Of a stretch of DNA of 64,000 nucleotides, positions 53,102 to 62,899 are shown piece after piece; position 1 is the stretch's first letter; each line of letters starts with the position of its first letter. A model generated the notes under the pieces. It was not told where the DNA came from. It did no database searches and saw nothing but the letters and a program-made list of their open reading frames with translations. Source of the stretch: Hufsiella ginkgonis (lineage in GTDB: Bacteria; Bacteroidota; Bacteroidia; Sphingobacteriales; Sphingobacteriaceae); assembly GCF_009834915.1 (NCBI RefSeq), contig NZ_WVHS01000002.1, positions 992,001 through 1,056,000 of the forward strand. The letters run 5' to 3'. The translations under genes and the position numbers were made by a program.

Positions 53102-55747
53102 ATGAGGAAAATTCTTATTCTTATTTCATTACTGACCGTAACCACTATCGCTGTGGCCGTACTGTACTTTTCGACGCTGGGGATCTCCACCCGTAGTAAC
53201 GATAAGGCGCTGGCATTCATACCCGGCGATGCCGCGATGGTTGCCGGATTCAGGAATGAGAAAGCTTTTTACGACATTTTCCGCGACTACCAGTTGTTCA
53301 GCGCGGTGCTCGGAACGGTACATACGGAAGAACTGCGGCAGCTTCAGCAATTGCTGCTGTTACGTCCGGGCATCATGGAAGCTGCCGAAGGACAGAACAT
53401 TTTTCTAAGCTTTCATACCGAAAAGCAGGATGGCATTTCCTTGCTGCTGCTGATGACCCTTAGTGATAAGGCCGACAAAAACGACCTTGTGGATATACTG
53501 CTGCAGCCGGATGAAACCTTTAACGCTATCAAAATCACCCTTTCGGGGAAGACGGTGATGCAGGTTACACTTACCGCCTTGAAAAAAAGCTTCTACCTTT
53601 TCGTAGGAGATGGCATGGCGATCGGCAGTTTTTCCAGGTCGGTATTGCAGCGTTCGCTGGAGAGGCCGCCACAGTCCAGGATCGGCAAAGAGTTTATCCG
53701 CGAGATCAGCGCAGGAAGCCGGCAAACGGAAGCCTCCCCCGTGAACCTGTTTATTAACCACCATGCGGCAGCCTCCTTCCTAACCCTGTTGGTGAAGGGG
53801 AAGTTAAACGGTAATTTTGGTTTACTCGGCGGGATGTCGGGGCAGACCACGTTAAACCTGAATTATAAAAGTGATGCGCTGATGTTTAGCGGCATCAGTA
53901 AACCCGATACGGCTTCACATAGTTACCTTGACCTGTTTCTCAGGCAAACACCGGTGCCGTTAACCCTGCAGCAAACATTCCCGGCAGCTACCGCCAATTA
54001 CGTGGCCTTCGGGACTTCCTCCTACAACGAATTTTACCAGGCGCTGCATCAGCTGCTCGCCCGCCGGGGTGAACTAGCCAGGCTCGAAACGCAATATAAG
54101 CTGCTGCGAAACAGTACGGGATTCGACGTCGAACAGCAGCTTAAACCACTCATCGGTAATGAATTCGCTATGATCCAGCTCGCCGACCAGCAGAAGATCG
54201 GCATCGTTAAGATCCAGAATACGCAGGCGTTGTCTGCCGCACTCGCGCAGGTAAGCTCACCGGTAACGGAAAACCTCTTCCAGTTAAAAAATGCCAATAT
54301 TCCGTATTACTTTTTTGGCGATCCCTTCCGGGCTTTCGCGCGACCTTACTACACCATTACAGACAGCTACCTGGTAATTGCCAACGCCGCTTCTACGGTT
54401 AACCGGTTCATGAGCGACTATTCGTCGGCAAAGCTGCTTACAAGGTCTGCCGATTTTACCAGTTTCAACCAGTTTGTGGCGGCACAATCCAATGTGTCGA
54501 TGTTTTTTCACACGGCGAATTCGAAATCGATCGTACGGTCGGACTTAAAACTGCCTTACGCAGACGCCTTTTCCGACCAGGCGTACGGGCTGAAGAATTT
54601 CTTCGGGTGGCAATGGCAATGGAGCGGCGACGGCGATCACTTCTTTACCAACCTGTATGCCGGGTACGCCGATACCGCCAGCTCGCCCATGCAGCTTGCG
54701 TGGAAATATCGCCTGAATGCACAAATCGCAAACACGCCGCAGGTTTTTAGTGACGAACAGGGCTCCCCCTTCCTGGTGGTACAGGATAAAGTGAATAACC
54801 TGTATGCCTTATCGCCCGAAGGGAAAAAACGCTGGGCCTTACAGCTAACCGGTCGCCTTACCGGGCCGATCACCCAGCTAACCGACCGTTCGCTGGTATG
54901 TACCACGGCGGATTACCTATACCGCCTGAATACCGGCGGAAGTATGATGGCCGGATTTCCGCGTAAACTCGCCTTAAGGGCTTCGGCAGGCGCCACGTTC
55001 AGCAGCATTGACCCGGCGGCGGCAATTATTTTTATCCCTTGCGGCGACATGATCGCCGCTGTTGACGCCTCTGGACACGACGTACCCGGATGGAACAAAA
55101 ATACGGGCGGACAACTTGTGCAAGAACTTAAGATCGCCACCGTAAACGAAACCAGCTACGTGACCGCCTGCACAGAAAATGGAAAATTCACCGTATTTGA
55201 TCTTAGCGGGAAAATAGTTACCCGGGCAGCCGATCCCACACCAACGCCGCAATACCGGAATCCCGTAACTATTCAAAACGGCGCGGACTTAAAAAGCACC
55301 TTTATGGTAACCACTAACCAGGCCGGGCAACTGGTAACCGTAAACCTGGAAGGCAGAATGAACGTTAAAAATATGGGAAGCTGGTCCGCCGGGCATTTCT
55401 TCGATACGTACAACATAGCCAATGACGAGTCGAAGGAGCTGATCTATCTCGACAACAACCAATTATATGTTTTCGGCGCCGACAGTAATCTCGTATTTAA
55501 TTATGAGTTTGGACACAATATTCTGAGCCGCCCGGAGTTTTTCTCGATGGAGTCTCAATCTTACCAGCTGGGTGTGGCGTCCGCAAGCGATCAGCTGGTA
55601 TATCTTTTTAATGACGATGGAAGTATTTTGAAAGGTTTCCCTTTCCATTGCCTGCCGGATTTTTATACCGGCACGTTGGATAAAGGCCGCGCCAGGTACT
55701 TTATATGTGGGAAAACCGATAATTATCTGTATGTGTATAAACTTTAG
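53102..55747 (+). CDS. Large membrane-anchored DUF3352/propeller-like protein, unknown function
   Basis: 881 residues. N-terminal membrane anchor or signal (about 1-24). Residues about 35-560 resemble DUF3352 proteins (LAFIPGDAAMVAGFRN, LFINHH, YSSAKLLTRSADFTSFNQF). Residues about 575-880 carry repeated short blades such as LVVQDKVNNLYALSPEGKKRW and VYLFNDDGSILKGFPF, as in PQQ-like beta-propellers. No enzymatic motif. Probably periplasmic or surface-exposed. TAATTTTG (53080-53087) is a candidate -7 box. Overlaps the next gene by 17 bases. Confidence 0.7.
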   Translation: MRKILILISLLTVTTIAVAVLYFSTLGISTRSNDKALAFIPGDAAMVAGFRNEKAFYDIFRDYQLFSAVLGTVHTEELRQLQQLLLLRPGIMEAAEGQNIFLSFHTEKQDGISLLLLMTLSDKADKNDLVDILLQPDETFNAIKITLSGKTVMQVTLTALKKSFYLFVGDGMAIGSFSRSVLQRSLERPPQSRIGKEFIREISAGSRQTEASPVNLFINHHAAASFLTLLVKGKLNGNFGLLGGMSGQTTLNLNYKSDALMFSGISKPDTASHSYLDLFLRQTPVPLTLQQTFPAATANYVAFGTSSYNEFYQALHQLLARRGELARLETQYKLLRNSTGFDVEQQLKPLIGNEFAMIQLADQQKIGIVKIQNTQALSAALAQVSSPVTENLFQLKNANIPYYFFGDPFRAFARPYYTITDSYLVIANAASTVNRFMSDYSSAKLLTRSADFTSFNQFVAAQSNVSMFFHTANSKSIVRSDLKLPYADAFSDQAYGLKNFFGWQWQWSGDGDHFFTNLYAGYADTASSPMQLAWKYRLNAQIANTPQVFSDEQGSPFLVVQDKVNNLYALSPEGKKRWALQLTGRLTGPITQLTDRSLVCTTADYLYRLNTGGSMMAGFPRKLALRASAGATFSSIDPAAAIIFIPCGDMIAAVDASGHDVPGWNKNTGGQLVQELKIATVNETSYVTACTENGKFTVFDLSGKIVTRAADPTPTPQYRNPVTIQNGADLKSTFMVTTNQAGQLVTVNLEGRMNVKNMGSWSAGHFFDTYNIANDESKELIYLDNNQLYVFGADSNLVFNYEFGHNILSRPEFFSMESQSYQLGVASASDQLVYLFNDDGSILKGFPFHCLPDFYTGTLDKGRARYFICGKTDNYLYVYKL

Positions 55748-57110
55748 ACTAAAAAGCCTGCTGCTGTTGCTGGCGTTCACTTATGCGGGCCAGTTATCGG
55801 CACAGCAATACGCGCTTTATAATACGAAAACGCTCTTCGATGCATTCGAAAACCCCGAACGCAAAGTGTACACACAGGATACGAGCCGGAAATTTTCCTT
55901 CAACTTCTTCTTCCCAAACATGGGGACCAATGCGATCGCTGCCGGCAATGCCGAACCTATCCTGCGGAGAATGATCGGTGAAGGCGTCTTTTCCGGAACG
56001 GGCGTTACCATTGGGAAGAAAAATTTTAACAATCTCATTATCAATAATAATACTTACCTGGCGATGCTTCGTGTTTACCACGATGTGTTAAGACACAGCG
56101 AATTCGGCTTTGCCTGGCAGCTGAGATCGGATACGTATGTTCGCGCATCTGACGAAACGATCGCCATTCTCGACAATTACCGGCTGTTTACCGATCCCAA
56201 TTATACAGATCCGTTCAATAATTTCGCGGTTAGCCAAAACTACCACCAGTTTAGCTTCAGTTACCGAGAAAACTACGACAAACGCCTTGGTGTGGGCTTT
56301 AAATTGAGTTACCTGAGCGGCATCGTTTACCAGAAAATAAACGTCAGGCAGTCCTCTCTTTTTGTAAACCCGCAGCTCAGGACGTATAACCTTAAAATGG
56401 ACGGCGTATATCGTTCAAGTTTCGCGTTTGATGGCGCCGACAGTATCGTTTCGGCATCCGCCGTTCCGGGATTCACCAACCCGGGCGCAGCGGTTACCGT
56501 AGGCGCGACCTATAAATTGCGGTACAACTGGAATATTTCGGGACATTTAAAAGATATAGGTTTTATCCGCTGGAACAATAACTCGCCGAAATACTCGCTA
56601 AAGCAAACCATTACGGTGGAGAACGCACAGAGTAAGAACGCTTCCTCACGCCTGGGAAACAAGCTCGACAGCGCCATTAACGAGAGCTATAAAACCGAAA
56701 GCTTTATCGGGCTGCTCAATGGAAAGGCAGAAATGCTGCTCACCAAAACTTACGAACATTACGAACCGTCGCTGCTGCTTTCAAAAAACACCTTTTTCAG
56801 GGGCGGCGACATCGGCCTGATCCAGCAAATAAAGTACGGTAGCTGGAATCTTGGCGTATCTACCGTATACAATACCTCGAAAGCGTTTATGGCGGGCGGC
56901 TCGCTCCTTTATAAAACGCCTGGTTTCGAGGTGTTCCTGGGATGCGACCAGGTGTTTAAAACCTACTCCATGATACGGGGCGCGATTAACGGCGATAAAG
57001 AATTCGGCTCCGGGCATGTGGGCGCCTCTGTTTATTGGGGGATGGCTTTCAATTTTGGGCGGGTGGTCGAACATCCCATGAACACGAACCGGATCCCCGG
57101 CACTTATTAG
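55731..57110 (+). CDS. DUF5723-like outer-membrane beta-barrel protein
   Basis: 459 residues from the ATG at 55731, which gives a good signal peptide (about 1-24, ending LSAQQ); a start at 55707 would precede it. The body has the many alternating strands and Tyr/Asn/Phe-rich loops of Bacteroidota outer-membrane proteins. The domain name is my recollection of the pattern, not a search result. Starts inside the end of the DUF3352-like gene, so the pair is coupled. Ends overlap tsaB by 4 bases. Confidence 0.65.
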   Translation: MCINFRLKSLLLLLAFTYAGQLSAQQYALYNTKTLFDAFENPERKVYTQDTSRKFSFNFFFPNMGTNAIAAGNAEPILRRMIGEGVFSGTGVTIGKKNFNNLIINNNTYLAMLRVYHDVLRHSEFGFAWQLRSDTYVRASDETIAILDNYRLFTDPNYTDPFNNFAVSQNYHQFSFSYRENYDKRLGVGFKLSYLSGIVYQKINVRQSSLFVNPQLRTYNLKMDGVYRSSFAFDGADSIVSASAVPGFTNPGAAVTVGATYKLRYNWNISGHLKDIGFIRWNNNSPKYSLKQTITVENAQSKNASSRLGNKLDSAINESYKTESFIGLLNGKAEMLLTKTYEHYEPSLLLSKNTFFRGGDIGLIQQIKYGSWNLGVSTVYNTSKAFMAGGSLLYKTPGFEVFLGCDQVFKTYSMIRGAINGDKEFGSGHVGASVYWGMAFNFGRVVEHPMNTNRIPGTY

Positions 57111-57796
57111 GGGTTTATGGCCGGCTTTCCGGCGATGAAATCTTTCAGGTAGAACGGCTCGAAATAGGCGGCGTCTACAAAATCGCCGGCGTTAAATTTT
57201 GCAAAAGCAGGCGCCGAAAGATCCGCCGCGGAATTCACGAAAGTTTCGGCGACGACCGCGTTGGCATGGTCAAGTACCTGTTTACATTTTGAAGCGCCAT
57301 CTCCAAAGAAATATACCTGTTTATTTTCCAGGAAAGGTGCAAACGCCTGCCCGTCTACGATCATCGCCTGCACCGGAAGCACTTCCCGTACCGGCGATTC
57401 AAAAAGCGCGGTATATACTTCCATCCTGCGGGCATCTATCATCGGGCAAAAAAGGCTTCCTGGCGCGGTGGGATTACTTCCGGCGAAGCCGTAAACCATC
57501 GATTGAAGGGTATTGATGGCGATCAGCGGCTTATCAAGGGCGAAACACAGTCCTTTGGCGGTAGATACGCCGATCCGCAGGCCGGTATAAGAGCCCGGGC
57601 CCATGCTTACCGCCACCGCGTCGAGCTCATGCAGCGATCTCCCGGCTGCTTCCACCACTTCTTTGATGAATAACGTAATGTGGCTTGCGTGAACATTCCT
57701 TTCTGCCAGCTCTTTGCGCGCGATACATTCGCCGTCAGCGGCCAGCGCTACCGAACAGGCAACCGTTGCGGTTTCTATTTGTAAGATAAGTGCCAT
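57107..57796 (-). CDS. tsaB: tRNA t6A biosynthesis protein TsaB
   Basis: 229 residues from the ATG at 57794-57796 (MALILQIETATVACSVAL). ASKHA-fold: VSMGPGSYTGLRIGVSTAKG is diagnostic. Works with TsaC and TsaD to modify A37 in ANN-decoding tRNAs. The open frame further upstream is antisense to the yidD region and rejected. First gene upstream of nothing on this strand: yidD lies 11 bases before it, so it ends the rpmH-rnpA-yidD-tsaB run. Confidence 0.95.
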   Translation of the reverse strand: MALILQIETATVACSVALAADGECIARKELAERNVHASHITLFIKEVVEAAGRSLHELDAVAVSMGPGSYTGLRIGVSTAKGLCFALDKPLIAINTLQSMVYGFAGSNPTAPGSLFCPMIDARRMEVYTALFESPVREVLPVQAMIVDGQAFAPFLENKQVYFFGDGASKCKQVLDHANAVVAETFVNSAADLSAPAFAKFNAGDFVDAAYFEPFYLKDFIAGKPAINP

Positions 57797-57807
57797 ACTG
57801 TAATTGA

Positions 57808-58050
57808 TCAGGGTACAGGATCGTGCCCGTGTTTTCCCCATGGATGGCATCGGCCGATGCGTTTCAGCGTAAGCCAACCGCCACGAAAAGGTCCATATTT
57901 TTTTATCGCCTCCACCCCGTAAGCCGAGCATGTGGGCGTAAAGCGGCAGGAAGGGCCCAGCAACGGCGAGATGGTATACTGGTAAAACCTGATAATGAGC
58001 AGGAACAAGAATCCGATAACTCTTGCGATGGCATCACCCGGCTGCTTCAT
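57808..58050 (-). CDS. yidD: Membrane protein insertion efficiency factor YidD
   Basis: 80 residues. Full YidD pattern: [22 protein letters not shown] and [20 protein letters not shown], with the conserved cysteines. Assists YidC-dependent membrane insertion. Overlaps rnpA by 17 bases. YidC itself is not in the window. Confidence 0.97.
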   Translation of the reverse strand: MKQPGDAIARVIGFLFLLIIRFYQYTISPLLGPSCRFTPTCSAYGVEAIKKYGPFRGGWLTLKRIGRCHPWGKHGHDPVP

Positions 58051-58426
58051 TACAACTTGTTTTAAGTTTTTCCAGCATCGCCTTCATTCTCCTCTCGATA
58101 AAATCATACCCGATGACCTCCTTGCCGATAAAAGTAATCCCCAATAACAACTGGAGCTGGTGATCGCGGAGGAAAGCGTACAGCAGCTCTTCCTTATGGA
58201 GACGGTAAGCCTCGCGAATGCGCCGTTTTAACAGGTTGCGGTCCACGGACCGTTTAAACCGGCGTTTGGGTGCGCTGATCACGATCTTTGCCGGGAACAT
58301 CATGGCTTCCGTTTCCTTAAGCCACATCACCTTAAAAGGATATAAAACAAAAGAAGAACCGCTATGGAAAAGCTTGCTAACCAGCTTCTCTCCGCATAAC
58401 CGTTCTTCTTTACTAAAAGTGTACAT
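58034..58426 (-). CDS. rnpA: Ribonuclease P protein component
   Basis: 130 residues from the ATG at 58424-58426. The basic RNR motif region [18 protein letters not shown] is diagnostic; N-terminus [14 protein letters not shown] is the usual rnpA start. Protein cofactor of RNase P. Between rpmH and yidD, overlapping yidD by 17 bases. A start 14 codons further up lacks family similarity. Confidence 0.97.
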   Translation of the reverse strand: MYTFSKEERLCGEKLVSKLFHSGSSFVLYPFKVMWLKETEAMMFPAKIVISAPKRRFKRSVDRNLLKRRIREAYRLHKEELLYAFLRDHQLQLLLGITFIGKEVIGYDFIERRMKAMLEKLKTSCNEAAG

Positions 58427-58474
58427 TTTGATTGAATAAGCCCTGATGCAGATCAGAAAGGCCTGCAATCAAAA

Positions 58475-58633
58475 TTATGCTTTATGACGACTCTCGTCAG
58501 ATACGCTCAGTTTTTTTCTGCCTTTAGCTCTCCTGGAAGCCAGCACCCTTCTGCCATTTGCAGTGCTCATGCGCTCTCTGAAACCGTGCTTGTTTCTCCT
58601 TTTTCTCTGGGAAGGTTGGAATGTTCTTTTCAT
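58475..58633 (-). CDS. rpmH: 50S ribosomal protein bL34
   Basis: 52 residues, too short for many gene lists but unmistakable: [20 protein letters not shown], then [20 protein letters not shown], the universal bL34 sequence, with a short serine-rich tail. First gene of rpmH-rnpA-yidD, 48 bases before rnpA, with a full promoter upstream. Confidence 0.99.
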   Translation of the reverse strand: MKRTFQPSQRKRRNKHGFRERMSTANGRRVLASRRAKGRKKLSVSDESRHKA

Positions 58634-58668
58634 GACGTTTTTTTACTATGCTCTAAAAAACAAGAGCG

Positions 58669-58699
58669 CAAATATAGGAGAATGATTTCAAAAATGCAA
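58669..58699 (-). promoter_or_regulatory. Promoter of rpmH-rnpA-yidD
   Basis: Minus strand TTG (58699-58697), 20 bases, TATATTTG (58676-58669), ending 35 bases before the rpmH ATG. Both elements and spacing fit the Bacteroidota consensus. Confidence 0.75.
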
Positions 58700-58787
58700 G
58701 AAATGTTTTATCCTTTGACGGAGGTCCGGGCGGTTATGACCGGCGTGCCGGGCATCGAATATACGCGTGAATTGTTAACTTGCGGAG

Positions 58788-59666
58788 ATGAAAAGAATGC
58801 TTTTTTTATTCACCATGCTTATGCCGTTTACCGGTTTCTCACAGGCGAACATGGAAGCGCACTACCGCGTCTATGATGCGGCTCAGAAAAAGGTGATCAC
58901 CATCGACGAGCTTGTTAAAAACGTAAAGAATGCCGACGTGGTATTTTTCGGGGAAGAGCATAACGACTCGATCGGGCACTACCTGGAAAACCGGATCTTT
59001 GAGAAGCTATATGACAACTATGGCGAAAAAATGGCCCTTTCCATGGAGATGTTCGAAAACGACGTGCAGATCGTGGTAGACGAATACCTTAAAGGGCTGA
59101 TCCGCGAGAAGAACTTCATCAAAGATGCACGTGCCTGGTCTAATTACAAAGACTACCGTACCATGATAGAATTCGCCAAAAGCAAGCACCTGCCCGTGAT
59201 CGCTGCAAACGCGCCCGCACGCTATACGAATATGGTCACCCGCGGCGGTCTGCCCGCTCTTAACGGCCTGGGGAAAGCAGCGAAAGCCTATCTTGCGCCG
59301 CTCCCGATCGACACCGCAACCGGTGCTTACTACGAGAAGTTCGTGACAACTATGGGAGGCCACAGCGCGATGGGCGGCATGAAGATCTACCAATCGCAAA
59401 ACCTCTGGGATGCCACCATGGCTTCCAGCATTCTTCGTTACCTGAAGAAAAATAAGGATGCGAAAGTTTTCCAGGTGAACGGGCGCTTCCATAGCGACCA
59501 GAAATTCGGCGCCGCCGCACAACTGGCCCGGTATGCCCCTAAACTGGAAATTGTGAATATATCAAGCTTTTCCGACAAGGGCTTTCCAAACCCCTCCTGG
59601 GATGAGCTGGCCTCGCTGGGAGACTTCATAATCATCACCGACCCGGGCGTGAAACGGAGCTATTGA
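58788..59666 (+). CDS. ChaN-like heme-binding uptake protein
   Basis: 292 residues with a signal peptide (about 1-19, ending FSQA). VVFFGEEHNDSIGHYLE and MEMFENDVQIVVDEYL are signature segments of the ChaN/haem-binding uptake family, with a C-terminal FQVNGRFHSDQKFG. Binds heme or acts in iron homeostasis in related bacteria; could instead be a peptidase-like relative. No metal cofactor genes beside it. Convergent with mscL (3 bases). Confidence 0.88.
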   Translation: MKRMLFLFTMLMPFTGFSQANMEAHYRVYDAAQKKVITIDELVKNVKNADVVFFGEEHNDSIGHYLENRIFEKLYDNYGEKMALSMEMFENDVQIVVDEYLKGLIREKNFIKDARAWSNYKDYRTMIEFAKSKHLPVIAANAPARYTNMVTRGGLPALNGLGKAAKAYLAPLPIDTATGAYYEKFVTTMGGHSAMGGMKIYQSQNLWDATMASSILRYLKKNKDAKVFQVNGRFHSDQKFGAAAQLARYAPKLEIVNISSFSDKGFPNPSWDELASLGDFIIITDPGVKRSY

Positions 59667-59669
59667 ACA

Positions 59670-60083
59670 TTAAAGGTTTTTCTCTTTCAGCAGGTCGCGG
59701 ATCTCCGTTAACAGTACTTCTTCTTTTGCAGGCGCAGGTGGAGCGGACGGGGCAGCTTCTTCCTTTCTTTTCAGGGAATTGATCAGCTTCACCATCAGGA
59801 ACACACAGAAGGCAACGATAAGAAACTGGATAGCGGTGTTGATAAAATTCCCGTACTTGATGGCCACTTCGCTTACCTTATTGGCTTCATCGGCTTTAAC
59901 CAGCACATACTTCATCTCCTTAAAATCTATCCCATTCGAGATGTAGCCGATCGGCGGCATAATAATATCGTCAACAATCGAAGTAACGATCTTGCCGAAT
60001 GCCGCGCCGATGATCACACCTACCGCCAGGTCGATCACGTTTCCTTTTATCGCAAACGTTTTGAATTCTTTGAGAAGGCCCAT
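59670..60083 (-). CDS. mscL: Large-conductance mechanosensitive channel MscL
   Basis: 137 residues. [26 protein letters not shown] and [14 protein letters not shown] are the MscL pore helix signature, followed by the second helix and a Glu/Lys-rich C-terminal helix with a PSAPPAPA linker. Releases solutes under hypo-osmotic shock. Confidence 0.97.
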   Translation of the reverse strand: MGLLKEFKTFAIKGNVIDLAVGVIIGAAFGKIVTSIVDDIIMPPIGYISNGIDFKEMKYVLVKADEANKVSEVAIKYGNFINTAIQFLIVAFCVFLMVKLINSLKRKEEAAPSAPPAPAKEEVLLTEIRDLLKEKNL

Positions 60084-60109
60084 AGTAATCTTTTAGGGTT
60101 TTGGAATAG

Positions 60110-60178
60110 TACGTTCGACGTTATACGTTCTGTCACGGCTATAAATAAGCGCGCAGCCGTGCCTGGTGCCGGAACGTA
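60110..60178. repeat. ACGT-type repeat and hairpin upstream of rpoN
   Basis: TACGTTCGACGTTATACGTT (60110-60129), then CACGGCT (60134-60140) and AGCCGTG (60155-60161) forming a perfect 7-bp stem, and GGAACGTAAA. A shorter, diverged member of the ACGT family, between mscL and rpoN. Confidence 0.6.
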
Positions 60179-60270
60179 AAACCCCGAAAGTCAAACTCCA
60201 AACCGAAGTTCTTATTTTTCGTTTACACTTCCAAATCACTTGCCGGCCGCCGAACATTTCCCCTAAAACC

Positions 60271-60304
60271 TTGTTCCGCTAATCAATATATTAATGTAAT
60301 TTTG
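60271..60304 (+). promoter_or_regulatory. Candidate promoter of rpoN
   Basis: TTG (60271-60273), 23 bases, TAATTTTG (60297-60304), 16 bases before the rpoN ATG at 60321. Confidence 0.55.
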
Positions 60305-60320
60305 GTTTTCTACACACAAC

Positions 60321-61793
60321 ATGCTAAGACAAAATCTTCAACAGAAATTATTACAGAAGCTTTCGCCGCAGCAGATCCAGTTCATCAAGCTTTTACAGGT
60401 ACCTACGCTTGCGCTGGATACGCGAATCAAGGAGGAGCTCGAGGATAATCCCGCATTGGAGGACCTGAGCCTGGCAAACATGAACGAGCCCGTTGAAGAA
60501 TACCCGGACAAAGACCCGGACGACAACTTCGATAAGGACGACAGCTCTGACGAATTCAACGAGTTTAACGTGGAGGAATACCTCCAGGAAGATAATATCA
60601 ACGATTACGGTTCCAAGTATGATCAGAACAACGACGACGACGAGGAACGCAAAGAGATCCCGATAGCGATCCAGAACTCTTTTTTCGAGAACCTCGAACA
60701 ACAACTTAACCTGGTGCCGCTATCGGATAAAGATTTCCAGATCGGCATGCAGATCATAGGCAGCCTTGACGACGACGGCTACCTGCGGCGCGCGGTTACT
60801 TCGCTGGTAGACGACCTGGCATTTTCACAGAACGTTTTCGCGGAAGACGAGGAAGTGGAGGAAATGCTGAAAGTGATCCAGTCCTTTGACCCGCCGGGAG
60901 TCGGCGCCCGCGATCTGCAGGAATGCCTGCTCATCCAGCTTCGAAAAAAGGACGCTTACAGCCCGGTGATCCAGAAGGCGATCCGCGTGGTGGAAGATTA
61001 CCTGGACGAATTTACCCGGAAACACTACGACAAGCTGGAACGCATCCTGAATATGGATTCCGACGAGCTGAAAGAGGTAGTGAACGAGATCATAAAATTA
61101 AATCCTAAACCGGGCGATACCGGCGAAGCGACCACCAAACAGCTACAGGTGATCCCCGACTTCCACATCGCCAATAACGACGGGATCCTGATCCTGACCC
61201 TGAACGCGAAGAATGCGCCGGAGTTGAAGGTAAGCCGCTCTTACCAGGACATGTTCCAGCATTACGACAAAGCATCGCAGAAAGATAAGAAACTGAAGGA
61301 AGCCGTTCAGTTTGTTAAGCAAAAACTTGATTCGGCTAAGTGGTTTATCGACGCCATTAAGCAACGCCAGCAAACACTGCTGAAAACGATGAACGCCATC
61401 ATGAACTACCAGTACGACTATTTCCTCACCGGTGATGAGCGTAACCTGCGTCCCATGATACTCAAAGATATTGCCGACCGGATCGGGATGGATATCTCCA
61501 CGGTTTCGCGTGTTGCCAACTCAAAATATGTGCAAACGGAATTCGGTACGTTCCTTCTCAAATCTTTCTTTTCTGAGGCTATCCAAACCGATAGCGGCGA
61601 AGAGGTATCGAACAAAGAGGTGAAGAAGATCCTGGAGGAATGCATCGGCGGAGAAGATAAACGCCGCCCGCTCGCCGACGAACGCCTTACCGAGATCCTT
61701 AAGGAGAAGGGCTACAACATCGCCAGGAGAACGGTCGCAAAATATCGCGAAGCGATGAATATACCGGTGGCCAGGCTGAGGAAGGAGCTTTAA
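60321..61793 (+). CDS. rpoN: RNA polymerase sigma-54 factor
   Basis: 490 residues. Q-rich region I (MLRQNLQQKLLQKLSPQQIQ), acidic linker (about 55-115), core-binding region, HTH in GMDISTVSRVANSKY, and the RpoN box ARRTVAKYRE near the C-terminus. Directs transcription from -24/-12 promoters and needs an activator ATPase. End overlaps the PorP/SprF gene by 4 bases. Confidence 0.98.
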   Translation: MLRQNLQQKLLQKLSPQQIQFIKLLQVPTLALDTRIKEELEDNPALEDLSLANMNEPVEEYPDKDPDDNFDKDDSSDEFNEFNVEEYLQEDNINDYGSKYDQNNDDDEERKEIPIAIQNSFFENLEQQLNLVPLSDKDFQIGMQIIGSLDDDGYLRRAVTSLVDDLAFSQNVFAEDEEVEEMLKVIQSFDPPGVGARDLQECLLIQLRKKDAYSPVIQKAIRVVEDYLDEFTRKHYDKLERILNMDSDELKEVVNEIIKLNPKPGDTGEATTKQLQVIPDFHIANNDGILILTLNAKNAPELKVSRSYQDMFQHYDKASQKDKKLKEAVQFVKQKLDSAKWFIDAIKQRQQTLLKTMNAIMNYQYDYFLTGDERNLRPMILKDIADRIGMDISTVSRVANSKYVQTEFGTFLLKSFFSEAIQTDSGEEVSNKEVKKILEECIGGEDKRRPLADERLTEILKEKGYNIARRTVAKYREAMNIPVARLRKEL

Positions 61794-62800
61794 AACGTTT
61801 TCTGCGGACACGTTACCTTATACCTGTTATTCAGCAAGATTCCCAGTACAAATTCGTGCGAGCCGTTGCTTACGGTGCGGAGATCCGAGGTAGTAAAATC
61901 GTACGAATAGCTCAGGTTAAACAGGTAACTGATATTAAACCCGGCGAGCGCCGAAAACGAATCGTTCTTGCGGTAGCTGCCGCCGAGCCAGAACTTATCG
62001 CGGAAAGCGACTTTCATGTTCACATCCACCGAGGTAGGCGCCGGGGATACGTATTTTACCATTACGGATGGAATGGCTGCAATATCTTCGTTCAGAAAGA
62101 ACTTATACCCCGCAGTGCCAAAAAAGTGCGGAACCTGTTTACCCTGCGTATAGGTATCGTCGTTGGTAAAGTTTATGCGGCGGCTTAATAGCTGCTGCGC
62201 CGAAAGTCCCACAAAATAGCGGGCGCCGTATACATAAATACCCGCGCCCATATCAGGCTTTACGCGGTTATTCTCATCTTCTACGATAGCGGGATCTACC
62301 GCATTTTCCAGGCTGATCTTATCCAGGTCGAGACTAATGCGCGAAAAACCGGCAGACACGCCCAAAGAAACATTTACGGTGTTGCTTACGCCGATGTGGT
62401 AAGCATAGGTACCGTTCACGTCAGTACGCCTGATGGGGCCGGCCTTATCCACCACTGCGTGGAAACCGATGCCATGATGCGGTTCAGAAGCGGCGTAGTT
62501 TTGTACGTAACTACGGTTCATCGGGTTGTCACCCTGGCCGCCGAACGAATTAGCGGAGCTCCATAAAAAGTTCTTGCCAAGCGGGGCATGAATAGAAATA
62601 TAAGAGGTCACAGGCGCACCATCCAGGCCGCTCCACTGGTTGCGGTAACCTGCTTTCACGTCAATGTAGTTTTCAATTCCTGTAATGGCCGGGTTAAGCA
62701 GGTAGCTGTTAAAAATGTACTGGGTATACTGCGGCCGCTGCTGGGCAAAGGTCAACGTAGCACTGCATAACAACAACATCCCGGGTAGCCATTTCTTCAT
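61790..62800 (-). CDS. PorP/SprF family type IX secretion membrane protein
   Basis: 336 residues. Signal peptide (about 1-19, ending TFAQ), then PQYTQYIFNSYLLNPAITG, the diagnostic PorP/SprF start, and repeated beta strands. Outer-membrane partner for type B C-terminal-domain proteins of the type IX secretion and gliding system. Upstream lies the protein at 62900-64000, whose gliding-type C-terminus it probably serves. Confidence 0.92.
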   Translation of the reverse strand: MKKWLPGMLLLCSATLTFAQQRPQYTQYIFNSYLLNPAITGIENYIDVKAGYRNQWSGLDGAPVTSYISIHAPLGKNFLWSSANSFGGQGDNPMNRSYVQNYAASEPHHGIGFHAVVDKAGPIRRTDVNGTYAYHIGVSNTVNVSLGVSAGFSRISLDLDKISLENAVDPAIVEDENNRVKPDMGAGIYVYGARYFVGLSAQQLLSRRINFTNDDTYTQGKQVPHFFGTAGYKFFLNEDIAAIPSVMVKYVSPAPTSVDVNMKVAFRDKFWLGGSYRKNDSFSALAGFNISYLFNLSYSYDFTTSDLRTVSNGSHEFVLGILLNNRYKVTCPQKTF

Positions 62801-62899
62801 AAGCGTTACAAATCGTGCATAAATATAATTAAACGGGTATATCCCCCATAAATTATCTCAGAACAAATGCATTAGGAATATTTCTTTCGGATGACAGAT

